NCBI RefSeq assembly: GCF_007176755.1 | Contig: NZ_BJTV01000008.1 | Span: forward strand, 62,001-126,000 | Direction: 5' to 3' | Length of the DNA stretch: 64,000 bases | From: Streptomyces sp. 1-11 | GTDB lineage: Bacteria; Actinomycetota; Actinomycetes; Streptomycetales; Streptomycetaceae | In this document: positions 9,212-19,989 of the stretch, piece after piece | Numbering within the stretch: position 1 is the first letter of the stretch | Layout of the letters: each line of letters starts with the position of its first letter | The notes under the pieces: generated by a model | What the model was told of the DNA's origin: nothing | The model's input: the letters and a program-made list of their open reading frames with translations, nothing else | Database searches by the model: none | Position numbers and translations under genes: made by a program

Positions 9212-10018
9212 ATGGACGTGATCGACCCGGAGCCGGACGCCCGCCTCGCCCGCCGGGCGGCCGAGGCGGGAGCCGCCGTGGTCCGCGAGATGTGCGGCGG
9301 GCGGCTGGACCGCGTGGAGAAGTCCGCCGGTGACTTCGCGACGGCGGCCGATCTCGCGGCCGAGAGGACCATCCTGGACGTGCTGCGCGCCGCCCGGCCC
9401 GGCGACGCCGTCACGGCCGAGGAGAGCGGCAGCAGCGGCGCCGCGGACAACGCCCGCCGCTGGCTGGTCGACCCGCTGTGCGGCACCCTCAACTACGCCG
9501 TGCGGAACATGCTGGTCGGGGTGAACGTGGCCCTGCGGGAGGGTGACACGATCACCGCCGCCGCGACGGCCGACCCGTTCGGCGGCGAGGTGTTCTGGAC
9601 CGACGGGGACCGCGCCCTGCTCCACCGGGACGGTACGGACGAGGAACTGGCGCCCTCGCCGGAGTCCCGGCTGGTCGACGTGAACCTCGATCCGCCGTTC
9701 CCCAACGCCCCCGGCTTCCAGGCGGTCCGGCTCCTGGCCGACCCCGGCTTCGGCCGGCGGTTCCGGCCCCGGGTGGTCTCCACCACCCTCGCGGTCGCCT
9801 GGGTCGCCGCCGGCCGCCGGGCCGCTTACGTCACCGACGGCGACCTGCGCGACAGCGTGCACTTCGCCGCCGGTATCGCCCTGTGCCGGGCGGCCGGCTG
9901 CACGGTGACGGGCATCCACGGCCAGCCCCTGCACACGGGCGCGGGCGGACTGATCGCGGCCGCCGACGCCGGCACCCACGCCGCGCTGCTGGAGATGGTC
10001 AAGAACCAGACGCGCTAG
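9212..10018 (+). CDS. Inositol-monophosphatase-family protein with lost metal ligands
   Basis: 268-residue IMPase fold. The first metal site is kept (TAEESG, Glu70-Glu71) and so is the DPxxGTxN frame. However, the motif reads DPLCGTLNYA, with Cys90 where the second catalytic Asp should be, and the WDxAAG motif reads VHFAAG, with His217 for Asp. Two of the three canonical acidic metal ligands are therefore replaced, so classical Mg-dependent phosphatase activity is doubtful. The protein may use another metal, bind without catalysis, or have a new substrate. A TATCCT -10-like box at 9200-9205 ends 6 nt before the ATG and no SD is visible, so the mRNA is probably leaderless. Confidence 0.8.
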   Translation: MDVIDPEPDARLARRAAEAGAAVVREMCGGRLDRVEKSAGDFATAADLAAERTILDVLRAARPGDAVTAEESGSSGAADNARRWLVDPLCGTLNYAVRNMLVGVNVALREGDTITAAATADPFGGEVFWTDGDRALLHRDGTDEELAPSPESRLVDVNLDPPFPNAPGFQAVRLLADPGFGRRFRPRVVSTTLAVAWVAAGRRAAYVTDGDLRDSVHFAAGIALCRAAGCTVTGIHGQPLHTGAGGLIAAADAGTHAALLEMVKNQTR

Positions 10019-10054
10019 CGGAGTTGGCGCGCGACGCCGCCAGGTCACGCGTAT

Positions 10055-10117
10055 TTCAGGTTTTGACTTCCGAAGGCTTGCCGCCCGCTTGGCTCACCAC
10101 TTAAATCAAAACATGAA
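10055..10117. promoter_or_regulatory. Long-spaced 12-bp inverted repeat upstream of CBM32 gene
   Basis: TTCAGGTTTTGA (10055-10066) and TCAAAACATGAA (10106-10117) are inverted repeats matching at 11 of 12 positions, in an AT-richer island 54-116 bp before the start of a secreted carbohydrate-active protein. A related box (TCAAAACAAGTA) lies at 30321-30332 in front of the PL9 lyase. The two may share a transcription factor; which one is unknown. Confidence 0.45.
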
Positions 10118-10170
10118 CTAAGCTCATGGGGGTCAGTTTCCTGACCTCCGCAGCCGCATGGAGCCACCAC

Positions 10171-12711
10171 ATGAGACTGAGATCCCTGGGCATCGCGCTG
10201 GCCGCCACGGCCGCGCTGATCGCCCTGCCCGCCACCCACCCGCCGGCCGTCGCGGCCGAGACCCCCCTGTCCCAGGGGAGGACGGCCACCGCGTCCTCCG
10301 AGGAGAACGCGGGCACCGCCGCCGCCAAGGGCGTCGACGGCGACACCGGCACCCGCTGGTCCTCGGCCGCCACCGACGACCAGTGGTTCCAGGTCGACCT
10401 CGGCGCCACCGCCACCGTCAGCCAGGTCGTCCTCAACTGGGAGGCCGCCTACGGCAAGGACTACAAGGTCCAGATATCCAAGGACGGCGGCACCTGGACC
10501 GACCTGAAGTCCGTGACCGGCTCAGACGGCGGCGTCGACACGCTCGACGTCTCCGGACAGGGCCGCTACGTGCGCATGCTCGGCGTGCACCGGGCCACCC
10601 AATGGGGCTACTCCCTGTGGGAGTTCCAGGTGTTCGGATCCACGGGCGGCACCCAGTCCGCCTGCGGCACCGCCAACGCCGCCCAGGGCAGGCCCGCCAC
10701 CGCGTCCACCACCGAGAACGCCGGCACCCCCGCCTCCGCCGCCTTCGACGGCGACACCGGCACCCGCTGGTCCAGCCAGGCCGCCGATCCGCAGTGGCTG
10801 CGGGTGGACCTCGGCTCGGTCCAGGACCTGTGCCGGATCGACCTCAACTGGGAGGCGGCGTACGGCAAGGACTTCCAGCTCCAGGCCTCCGCCGACGGCC
10901 AGACCTGGAGCACCCTGAAGAGCGTGACCGGCGCGAGCGGCGGCACCGCCTCCTACGACGTCAGCGGCACCGGCCGCTACGTCCGGGTCTACGGCACCGC
11001 CCGCGGCACCGGTTACGGCTACTCCCTGTGGGAGGTCGCCGTGCACACCGGCACCACCGGGGTGCCGCCGGTCCAGGGCGGCGGCGACCTCGGCCCCAAC
11101 GTCATCGTCGTCGACCCCTCCACACCGAACCTCCAGCAGAAGTTCGACGACGTCTTCAAACAGCAGGAGTCCAGCCAGTTCGGCACGGGGCGCTACCAGT
11201 TCCTGCTGAAGCCGGGCACCTACAACGGCATCAACGCCCAGATCGGCTTCTACACCTCGATCTCCGGGCTCGGCATGAACCCCGACGACACCCAGATCAA
11301 CGGTGACGTCACCGTCGACGCGGGCTGGTTCAACGGCAACGCCACGCAGAACTTCTGGCGTTCGGCGGAGAACCTCGCCATCAGGCCCTCCAACGGCACC
11401 GACCGCTGGGCGGTCGCCCAGGCCGCCCCGTTCCGCCGCATCCACGTCCAGGGCGGCCTCAACCTCGCCCCCAACGGCTACGGCTGGGCCTCCGGCGGCT
11501 ACATCGCCGACTCGAAGATCGACGGCACCGTCGGCCCGTACTCCCAGCAGCAGTGGTACTCCCGCGACAGCTCGGTGGGCGGCTGGACCAACGGCGTGTG
11601 GAACATGACCTTCTCCGGCGTCCAGGGCGCGCCGGCGACCAACTTCGACAGCGGCCCCTACACCACCCTCGACAACACCCCGGTCTCCCGCGAGAAGCCC
11701 TTCCTCTACCTGGACGGCTCCGCCTACAAGGTGTTCGTCCCGGCCAAGCGGACCAACGCCCGGGGCGTCTCCTGGCCGGCGAACGCGGGCACGTCCCTGC
11801 CGCTGGACCAGTTCTACGTCGTCAGGCCCGGCGCCACCGCGGCCACCATCAACCAGGCCCTCGCCCAGGGCCTCAACCTCCTGTTCACACCGGGCGTCTA
11901 CCACCTCGACCGGACCATCGACGTCACCCGCGCCAACACCGTGGTCCTCGGCCTCGGCCTCGCCACCCTGGTCCCGGACAACGGCGTCGACGCCATGCAC
12001 GTCGCCGACGTCGACGGGGTGAGACTCGCCGGGTTCCTCATCGACGCGGGGAGCACCAACTCCGACACACTGCTGCGGATCGGCGAGCCCGGCTCCTCCG
12101 CCGACCACTCGGCCAACCCGACCACCATGCAGGACGTCTTCGTACGGATCGGCGGCGCCGGACCCGGCCTCGCCACCAACTCCGTGGTCGTCAACAGCAA
12201 CAATGTCGTCATCGACCACACCTGGCTCTGGCGCGCCGACCACGGGAGCGGCGTCGGCTGGAACACCAACCGCGCCGACTACGGCCTGCGCGTCAACGGC
12301 AACGACGTCCTCGCCACCGGCCTGTTCGTCGAGCACTTCAACAAGTACGACGTCTACTGGAGCGGCGAACGCGGCCGCACGATCTTCTTCCAGAACGAGA
12401 AGGCGTACGACGCCCCGAACGCCGCCGCCGTCACCCACGACGGCATCGTCGGCTACGCGGCCTACAAGGTCGCCGACTCGGTCACCACGCACGAGGCGTG
12501 GGGCCTGGGCAGTTACTGCAACTACACGGCCGATCCCACGATCGTCCAGGCGCACGGCTTCCAGCTCCCGACCGGCCCGGGGATCAGGATGCACGACCTG
12601 CTGGTGATCTCCCTCGGCGGCAAGGGCCAGTACGCCCACGTCGTCAACAGCACGGGCACACCCACCTCCGGGACGGACACCGTCCCCTCCAAGGTGACCT
12701 CGTTCCCGTGA
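10171..12711 (+). CDS. Secreted protein with two CBM32 (F5/8 type C) domains and a beta-helix catalytic-like region
   Basis: 846-residue extracellular protein. It has a signal peptide (1 to about 29), then two tandem discoidin/CBM32 domains (about 32-165 and 175-310) sharing DGDTGTRWSS, LNWEAAYGKD and GYSLWE. A region of about 530 residues follows with repeated short strands and Asn/Gly turns (VVVNSNNVVIDHTWLWRADHG), typical of a right-handed parallel beta-helix such as GH55 or pectate-lyase-like proteins. The catalytic class is not assignable by eye; polysaccharide hydrolase or lyase is the inference. The ATG at 10171 has GGAG eight nt upstream. The upstream inverted repeat suggests substrate-dependent control. 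Confidence 0.82.
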   Translation: MRLRSLGIALAATAALIALPATHPPAVAAETPLSQGRTATASSEENAGTAAAKGVDGDTGTRWSSAATDDQWFQVDLGATATVSQVVLNWEAAYGKDYKVQISKDGGTWTDLKSVTGSDGGVDTLDVSGQGRYVRMLGVHRATQWGYSLWEFQVFGSTGGTQSACGTANAAQGRPATASTTENAGTPASAAFDGDTGTRWSSQAADPQWLRVDLGSVQDLCRIDLNWEAAYGKDFQLQASADGQTWSTLKSVTGASGGTASYDVSGTGRYVRVYGTARGTGYGYSLWEVAVHTGTTGVPPVQGGGDLGPNVIVVDPSTPNLQQKFDDVFKQQESSQFGTGRYQFLLKPGTYNGINAQIGFYTSISGLGMNPDDTQINGDVTVDAGWFNGNATQNFWRSAENLAIRPSNGTDRWAVAQAAPFRRIHVQGGLNLAPNGYGWASGGYIADSKIDGTVGPYSQQQWYSRDSSVGGWTNGVWNMTFSGVQGAPATNFDSGPYTTLDNTPVSREKPFLYLDGSAYKVFVPAKRTNARGVSWPANAGTSLPLDQFYVVRPGATAATINQALAQGLNLLFTPGVYHLDRTIDVTRANTVVLGLGLATLVPDNGVDAMHVADVDGVRLAGFLIDAGSTNSDTLLRIGEPGSSADHSANPTTMQDVFVRIGGAGPGLATNSVVVNSNNVVIDHTWLWRADHGSGVGWNTNRADYGLRVNGNDVLATGLFVEHFNKYDVYWSGERGRTIFFQNEKAYDAPNAAAVTHDGIVGYAAYKVADSVTTHEAWGLGSYCNYTADPTIVQAHGFQLPTGPGIRMHDLLVISLGGKGQYAHVVNSTGTPTSGTDTVPSKVTSFP

Positions 12712-12720
12712 CGCACGCCC

Positions 12721-12753
12721 CGCTCCCGCGCGTCCGCCGGACGCGCGGGAGCG
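12721..12753. terminator. Hairpin between convergent genes
   Basis: A perfect 16-bp inverted repeat (12721-12736 with 12738-12753) sits between the CBM32 gene and the AraC-like gene and can terminate both directions. Confidence 0.8.
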
Positions 12754-12756
12754 CAC

Positions 12757-13512
12757 TCACTCCCCGGCCAGCGCCAGCCGGGGAGCGCGCCGGTAGGTGT
12801 CCCGGTACAGGGAGGCGAAGCGGCCCGGGTGGTAGAAACCCCAGCGTGCGGCGATCTCCGTGACCGTGGCGCCGTCGGCCGGATCTGCGGCGAGCAGGTC
12901 GTGGTGGGCGTGCGCGAGCCGCACCCGGCGCAGCTGGGCCAGCGGAGTGGTGTCCAGATGGCGGCGGAAGGCGTACTGCAGGGCCCGCACGGTGACCCGC
13001 GCCGCCCCCGCGATGTCCGCCACGGTGACCGGCTCGCCGGCGTGGTCGTCGATGTACGCCGGCGCGCGGCGCAGCATCGCCGGGCGGGTGTCCGTGCCGT
13101 CCGGGCCCGGGACGGCCTCCGACATCGTGTTGGGGAACGCCGCCAGCACGCTCGCCGCCAGGTGCTGCGCGGCCGTCGACGCGACCAGCGGCTGGTCCGC
13201 GCTGTCCGGGTCGGCGAGCACGTGGTCGCGCAGATAGCCGATGGTGCGGCTGAGCCGCCGCGCGTCGTCCGCCGAGTGCGGCCGGTGCCCGGTGAGCCGC
13301 ACCGGCCGCTGCCCGGGCCCGTCGGCGCCGGCCACCTGGGTGAGCAGGTCCGGACCCCCGCGCCCTCGAACTGCCGACGCGGCCGATCCCTCGGTGCGGT
13401 CCTTCCGCGTGGTGGCCCGCCCGTGACCGGCGCGAGCCGAACTGCGCGGCCCGCGCGCAGCGCCTAGGGTGGCGAATGCGGCCGGCCGTGTGCCGGACCG
13501 CTTCCGGGTCAA
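12757..13512 (-). CDS. AraC-family regulator, N-terminally truncated
   Basis: The C-terminal half is a good AraC/XylS double helix-turn-helix (VTVADIAGAARVTVRALQYAFRRH, then VTEIAARWGFYHPGRFASLYRDTY). In front of it only about 60 residues of the usual 170-residue sensor domain remain (from about VRLTGHRPHSADDARRL). Further upstream the frame is Arg/Gly/Ala-rich, includes a rare CTA codon and does not resemble the family, so the maximal start at 13512 is unlikely to be genuine. Real coding probably begins near 13350, or the gene is a decayed remnant. DNA binding may survive without ligand sensing. The target is unknown. Confidence 0.6.
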   Translation of the reverse strand: MTRKRSGTRPAAFATLGAARGPRSSARAGHGRATTRKDRTEGSAASAVRGRGGPDLLTQVAGADGPGQRPVRLTGHRPHSADDARRLSRTIGYLRDHVLADPDSADQPLVASTAAQHLAASVLAAFPNTMSEAVPGPDGTDTRPAMLRRAPAYIDDHAGEPVTVADIAGAARVTVRALQYAFRRHLDTTPLAQLRRVRLAHAHHDLLAADPADGATVTEIAARWGFYHPGRFASLYRDTYRRAPRLALAGE

Positions 13513-13668
13513 GAAACGGCCCTCTCCGAACCCGCTTTCGGCTGAGGGCGGTTGACCCCGCCCGACGGTCCCCGGGTCCGGGCGCGTATGTCCGAAGGGC
13601 CGGGCGCGCGGACGACGCGCCGCGCCTCCGGCCCGACTTCACCCCACGGGAAAGGCCGTACGGCCCCC

Positions 13669-13694
13669 GGTTTCGGACGCCCCGGCCCGGGGAC
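13669..13694 (+). promoter_or_regulatory. Possible sigma-B-type promoter upstream of large catalase
   Basis: GGTTTC (13669-13674), a 14-nt spacer, then GGGGAC (13689-13694) approximates the GNNT-N14-16-GGGTAC pattern of Streptomyces sigma-B-like promoters. It lies 152 nt before the catalase start. One -10 base deviates, and such patterns occur by chance in GC-rich DNA. Confidence 0.3.
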
Positions 13695-13845
13695 CTCGGT
13701 GTGAGGGTCCGAGCAGGACCCCCGAGCCGTGTCCCCGCCCACCGCCGCGTCCCGCTCCGGGCCGGCACCGGCCGCCGTGCGCAGAACGTGCCGGACCCGC
13801 CGTGCCGGGCGTGGCATCCACGCGACCAGCGAAGGAATGGTAGTG

Positions 13846-16053
<2,208 letters not shown>

Positions 16054-16150
16054 GTCGCGCCGGTCCCCCAACGGCGTAACCCAACGGGCGGCCGCCGCGC
16101 GCAGCCGGTGTGATGAGAGAGTCCCTACGTCAACCAGTGAGGCAACACAC

Positions 16151-16393
16151 ATGCGTATGCGCAGCTTTGCCACGGCGGCGGTACTCGCGGGCTCCCTCGC
16201 CCTGGCCGGTACGACAGCCGCCCACGCGGCCGACCCGGACCCGACGACCGGTACCGCCGGCAACAGCCCGGGCGTGCTCTCCGGCAACGTCACCCAGGTC
16301 CCGGTCGACCTCGGCCTCAACCTGTGCGGCGACAGCATCGACGTCATCGGACTGCTGAACCCGGGCGGCGCGAGCACCTGCACCACGCACTGA
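16151..16393 (+). CDS. Short chaplin
   Basis: 80-residue secreted amyloid-forming surface protein. A signal peptide ends near AAHAADP. A single chaplin domain follows, with the hallmark GNSPGVLSGN, two cysteines (LNLCGDS and ASTCTTH) and VIGLLNP. Short chaplins (ChpD-H class) assemble at the air-water interface to coat aerial hyphae and spores with rodlets, and this gene is a strong genus marker. It lacks the sorting signal of long chaplins. The start has GAGG upstream. It is monocistronic, with a terminator shared with the convergent phosphatase gene. The exact Chp letter cannot be assigned. Confidence 0.93.
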   Translation: MRMRSFATAAVLAGSLALAGTTAAHAADPDPTTGTAGNSPGVLSGNVTQVPVDLGLNLCGDSIDVIGLLNPGGASTCTTH

Positions 16394-16402
16394 CACCGCC
16401 GC

Positions 16403-16438
16403 GTGCGCCGGCCTCCTGGCAACAGGGGGCCGGCGCAC
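16403..16438. terminator. Terminator between chaplin and phosphatase genes
   Basis: 11-bp perfect stem (16403-16413 with 16428-16438) in the 51-nt gap of two convergent genes. Confidence 0.8.
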
Positions 16439-16444
16439 CGCTGT

Positions 16445-18124
16445 TCAGGCCGGCGAGGTGCGGCAGAGCAGCAGGCAGACGTCGTCGTCGTGCTCGGAGT
16501 CGTGCAGCATCGGCTTCAGCAGCGACTCGGCCGCCGCGTCCAGGTCCTCCAGCTCCGCAGCGCTCAGCGCCTCCAGGGCCCGGCCCAGCCGCTCGATGCC
16601 CGCGTCGATCCCGGCCGCCCGCCGCTCCACCAGGCCGTCCGTGTACAGGGCCAGCGTCGACCCGGGCGGCAGCCGCACGGTGTGCTCCGCGTACTCGTAC
16701 GCCAGCGGCACGCCCAGCATGATCCCCGGCTTGAGGTCGAGGACGCGCACCCGGCCGCCGGGGTCACGCGTGATGGCCGGCGGGTGCCCGGCCGCCGCCC
16801 ACACCACGGTCGGGTCGCCCGGGGTGAAACGGGCGACGGCACAGGTCGCGTAGAGCTCCGGCTGCTGGTGGCGGAGCATCCGGTGCAGCAGCGTGAGGAT
16901 GCGGCCCGGACCGTTGCCCTCGACGGCGTACGCCCGCAGCGCGGTGCGCAGTTGACCCATGATCACCGCCGCGCGCAGTCCGTGCCCCGTGACGTCGCCT
17001 ATCACCGCGAGCACACTGCCGTCGGGCTGCCGGAAGGCGTCGTACCAGTCCCCGCCGATGTTCAGGCCGCGGGTCGCGGGCAGGTAGCGCGCGGCGAGCG
17101 ACACCCCCGGCACCTCGGGCAGTTCGGTGAGCTGGGCGCGCTGCAGCGCCTCGGCGACGTCCCGGTGCTGCTCGTACTGGCGGGCGTTGTCCAGGGCGAT
17201 GCCCGCCCGCCGGCCCAGCTCCAGCAGCATCACGGTGGCGTCCGGGTCGAACCGTTCGCCCGGCGCGGTCAGCGTCAGCACGCCCTGGACCGTGCGAGCG
17301 CCGAGCGGGATGCACAGCAGCGGCCGGTCGGGGGAGAGGGGGGAGGGCGGCTGGTCCTCGACGCCGGGCAGCTCGCCGGGGTGCCGCGCCGCGTGCTGCG
17401 GACGGCCGGTGCGGGCCGCGGTGAGGGCCGCGCGGTCGCCCGACGGGGTGCGCTCCTCGTCGGCGAGCCAGATGTCGACGTCGGAGGCGTACTCCGGGAC
17501 GAGCAGATCGGGCAGCCTGCGCAGGATGTCGTCGTGTTCGAGGGAGGCGTTCAGGGCGGCGCTCGCGTTCGCCAGGAAGGTCAGCAGCCGCCGGGCGTTC
17601 TCGGCCGCGGCGCGTGCCGCCCGCTCGGCGTCCAGCAGTTCGTGCTGCGCCAGCGCGGCCGCCTCCAGCTCGGCGTGCAGCGCCAGCACCCCCTGGTTGG
17701 TCTGGTGCAGCTCCTCGCGGTGGAAGCCGACCAGCTCCTCCGTCTCCGCGAGGCTCTCCAGCACGGCGTCCGCGTCGGCGTCGGCGTCCAGCAGGGCCTC
17801 CGCGAGCGCGGCGCCGTCCAGTCCGGCGGGCGAGGGCAGCGGTGACGTGACCGGGCGGGGGCAGCTCAGGGCGTGCCGCCAGGCCCCGGGCCGGCCCGGC
17901 TGCCGTACCGCGACGTGCAACTGCCCGTCGGCGTCGGCGCGGACGGCGACCTCGGCGCCGCCCTCGCCCAGACAGCGGCGCAGCCGCGCGGTGAACGCGG
18001 TCAGGAACCGGGCGCGGTCGAGCGCGGGCAGGCCGGCGTCGGCCGTGAGCCGCGCGAGCACGGCCCGGGCGCGGGCGGCGTCGGCGGTCGAGGCGATGGT
18101 CCAGAGGTCACGGGCGGGCGTCAT
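16445..18124 (-). CDS. GAF/coiled-coil SpoIIE-type protein phosphatase
   Basis: 559-residue PP2C-like (SpoIIE) serine phosphatase, the last gene of the rsb operon. The N-terminus (about 1-100) resembles a degenerate ATPase-like module. A Glu/Ala-rich coiled coil (about 115-185) and a GAF-like sensor (about 195-330) come next, then the SpoIIE domain with metal motifs GGDWYDAF, IGDVTGHGLRA and TDGLVERR. It should dephosphorylate an anti-sigma antagonist (STAS protein) and so free a sigma factor. Its start overlaps the stop of the preceding gene by 17 nt, indicating translational coupling. The GAF ligand is unknown. Confidence 0.9.
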   Translation of the reverse strand: MTPARDLWTIASTADAARARAVLARLTADAGLPALDRARFLTAFTARLRRCLGEGGAEVAVRADADGQLHVAVRQPGRPGAWRHALSCPRPVTSPLPSPAGLDGAALAEALLDADADADAVLESLAETEELVGFHREELHQTNQGVLALHAELEAAALAQHELLDAERAARAAAENARRLLTFLANASAALNASLEHDDILRRLPDLLVPEYASDVDIWLADEERTPSGDRAALTAARTGRPQHAARHPGELPGVEDQPPSPLSPDRPLLCIPLGARTVQGVLTLTAPGERFDPDATVMLLELGRRAGIALDNARQYEQHRDVAEALQRAQLTELPEVPGVSLAARYLPATRGLNIGGDWYDAFRQPDGSVLAVIGDVTGHGLRAAVIMGQLRTALRAYAVEGNGPGRILTLLHRMLRHQQPELYATCAVARFTPGDPTVVWAAAGHPPAITRDPGGRVRVLDLKPGIMLGVPLAYEYAEHTVRLPPGSTLALYTDGLVERRAAGIDAGIERLGRALEALSAAELEDLDAAAESLLKPMLHDSEHDDDVCLLLCRTSPA

Positions 18125-19166
18125 GGGAGCTGGTCCGGCGGTCGGGGGCCATTACGGCCACACTGGTGTCGTCGCGTACGGGGCGGGCGGGGCTGCTCGC
18201 GTCGCGCAGGATCGTCGCGGCCAGCACCGACGGGTCACGGGCGAGCAGACCGGGGTCATCGGGCGGCGACCAGCGGCTCGGCAGCCCGTCGCTGTGCATG
18301 ACGAGCAGGCTCTCCGCGTCCCAGGGCACCCTCCGCAGCGGCACCCGCGCCGGGAAGTACGCCCCGACGATGCCCGGATGGGAGACCAGGGAGGTCCAGA
18401 CACCACCCGTGCGCAGCCGGGCGCCGACGTTGCCCACCCCGGCGAAACGCAGCTCACGGCGTTCGGTGTCCACCTGTGCCACCGCGACGGCCGCGCCCCG
18501 GGTGCGCCGCAGCGCGGCGTGCAGCCGCTTCAGCGTCTCCACCGGAGGCAGCTGCGCGCTCCCGCGCAGCTCCTCGACCGCGGCGGTGGAGGCGTGCGCC
18601 GCTTTGGCGCCGTGGCCGAGACCGTCGGCCAGCAGCAGCGTCAGCAGGGAACCGGAGCGTGTCCAGCCCCAGCCGTCCCCCGAGTGCTCCGCCTGGTCGA
18701 GCGCGACGGTGATCCCGCCCACCGGCGTCTCGTGCGCGGGCGCGCCGGTGCGGGCGGCCTCCGGGTCGACACGCGCCGACGTCACCGTGCCGCGGCCCCG
18801 GGCGGTGTGCAGGTGGAAGGCGTTCGCGAGCCGGCGGCAACTGCCCAGGCCCGCGCCGAGGGAGCCGTCGGCGGTGCTGAAGCCGTCCCGCAGGGCCGTG
18901 CCGACGTCGGCGATGCCCGGCCCCTGGTCGAGCGAGCACAGTTGCACCGACGGCGCGCCGTCGGCCGGCCCGGTCACCAGGTTCAGCACCATGCGGCCGC
19001 CGCCGGCGTGCTTGATCAGGTTGGTGGCCAGCTCGGTGGCGACCAGCGCGGCCGCCGCGGTGCGCTCCTGACCGAGGCCCGCGGCGGAGCTCGCGGCCTC
19101 GGCCGCGACCCGGACGTCCCGCACCCGTGTCGAGTCGTGCACCGGGATCTCCCACACCCGGCTCAT
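18108..19166 (-). CDS. HATPase-SpoIIE fusion (RsbT/RsbX-like)
   Basis: 352-residue two-domain regulator. The N-terminal HATPase/anti-sigma kinase-like domain (about 1-130) has ATELATNLIKHAG and DQGPGIADVG; the C-terminal PP2C-SpoIIE domain (about 140-350) has LADGLGHGAKA and MHSDGLPSRW. In Bacillus-type stressosome pathways RsbX is a phosphatase that resets RsbS and RsbR. Here kinase-like and phosphatase-like modules are fused. The ATG at 19166 overlaps the rsbT-like stop by 4 nt. It acts in the cytosol with the three genes upstream. Confidence 0.9.
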   Translation of the reverse strand: MSRVWEIPVHDSTRVRDVRVAAEAASSAAGLGQERTAAAALVATELATNLIKHAGGGRMVLNLVTGPADGAPSVQLCSLDQGPGIADVGTALRDGFSTADGSLGAGLGSCRRLANAFHLHTARGRGTVTSARVDPEAARTGAPAHETPVGGITVALDQAEHSGDGWGWTRSGSLLTLLLADGLGHGAKAAHASTAAVEELRGSAQLPPVETLKRLHAALRRTRGAAVAVAQVDTERRELRFAGVGNVGARLRTGGVWTSLVSHPGIVGAYFPARVPLRRVPWDAESLLVMHSDGLPSRWSPPDDPGLLARDPSVLAATILRDASSPARPVRDDTSVAVMAPDRRTSSHDARP

Positions 19167-19615
19167 CGGACCCCCGTCCTGGACGGCGGCACCGGACCGA
19201 CCCACGCGACAGCCGTGACCGTGGTGCCCCGGCCGGGCGCGGTGTCCACGTCGAACTCCTGGACGAGCCGTTTGGCGCCGCTCAGCCCCAGACCCAGTCC
19301 GCCGCCGGAGGTGTAGCCGTCCGTCATCGCCAGCTCCAGGTCCCGGATGCCCGGGCCCTCGTCGGCGAAGCACATCCGCAGCCCGCGGACGCCGCCGCAC
19401 TCCAGCGGGGTGATCTCCGCCCGGCCGCCGCCGCCGTGCACCAGCGTGTTGCGGGCCAGCTCACTGGCCGCGGTCACCAGCTTGGTCTGCTGCACCAGGC
19501 CGAAGCCGAGCTGCGCCGCGTACTGCCGCACCTGCTGCCGGACGTAGGCCAGGTCGCCGTCCGAGCCGATGGGCAGGCGGGTCGCGCAGACCTGGCCGGG
19601 CGACGCCGGCATCAT
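19163..19615 (-). CDS. RsbT-like serine kinase / anti-sigma ATPase
   Basis: 150-residue GHKL ATPase with the N-box AASELARNTLVHGGGG, the G1 box FADEGPGIRDLELA and G2 GGLGLGLSGAKRL. By gene order and length it corresponds to RsbT, the switch kinase that phosphorylates RsbS and RsbR and, once released, activates a downstream phosphatase. Two adjacent ATG codons (19615 and 19612) overlap the rsbS-like stop, so translation is coupled. The SpoIIE genes immediately downstream are its likely partners. Confidence 0.9.
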   Translation of the reverse strand: MMPASPGQVCATRLPIGSDGDLAYVRQQVRQYAAQLGFGLVQQTKLVTAASELARNTLVHGGGGRAEITPLECGGVRGLRMCFADEGPGIRDLELAMTDGYTSGGGLGLGLSGAKRLVQEFDVDTAPGRGTTVTAVAWVGPVPPSRTGVR

Positions 19616-19989
19616 TCCTCCTCCGGCGAGAGCAGTTCCAGGGCGCGGTCGACGTCGAGGGCCGTGATCAGACCGGGCAGCGTGAGCCCCAGTTCGACCA
19701 GGGTGATCGCCACCGCCGGCCGCATGCCCGCCAGCACCGTGCGGGCCGCGAGCAGCCGGGCCGTCGAGGCGATCTCCGCGAGCACCCGGCCGAGGAAGGA
19801 GTCCACGATGTCGACGCCGGAGATGTCGAGCACCACGCCCGTCACCCTGCCGGCGGCGATGCGGCTGGAGATGTCGTGCTGGAGCTGCTCCGCCAGGCCG
19901 TCGTGCAACTCGCCCTGCAACGAGACGAGCAGTATGTCGCCGAGCGCCAGCACGGGCACCTGGGTCTGAGCGGGAAGGGGCCGGCTCAC
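19612..19989 (-). CDS. RsbS-like STAS antagonist
   Basis: 125-residue single STAS domain, core component of a stressosome. The phosphorylation helix reads ISGVDIVDSFLGR, with the Ser of DSF at the conserved position. RsbS holds RsbT in the unstressed state and releases it when phosphorylated. A GTG at 19989 is chosen because it overlaps the rsbR-like stop (GTGA) and the domain starts soon after; a longer upstream start would run into the previous gene. Confidence 0.9.
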   Translation of the reverse strand: MSRPLPAQTQVPVLALGDILLVSLQGELHDGLAEQLQHDISSRIAAGRVTGVVLDISGVDIVDSFLGRVLAEIASTARLLAARTVLAGMRPAVAITLVELGLTLPGLITALDVDRALELLSPEEE

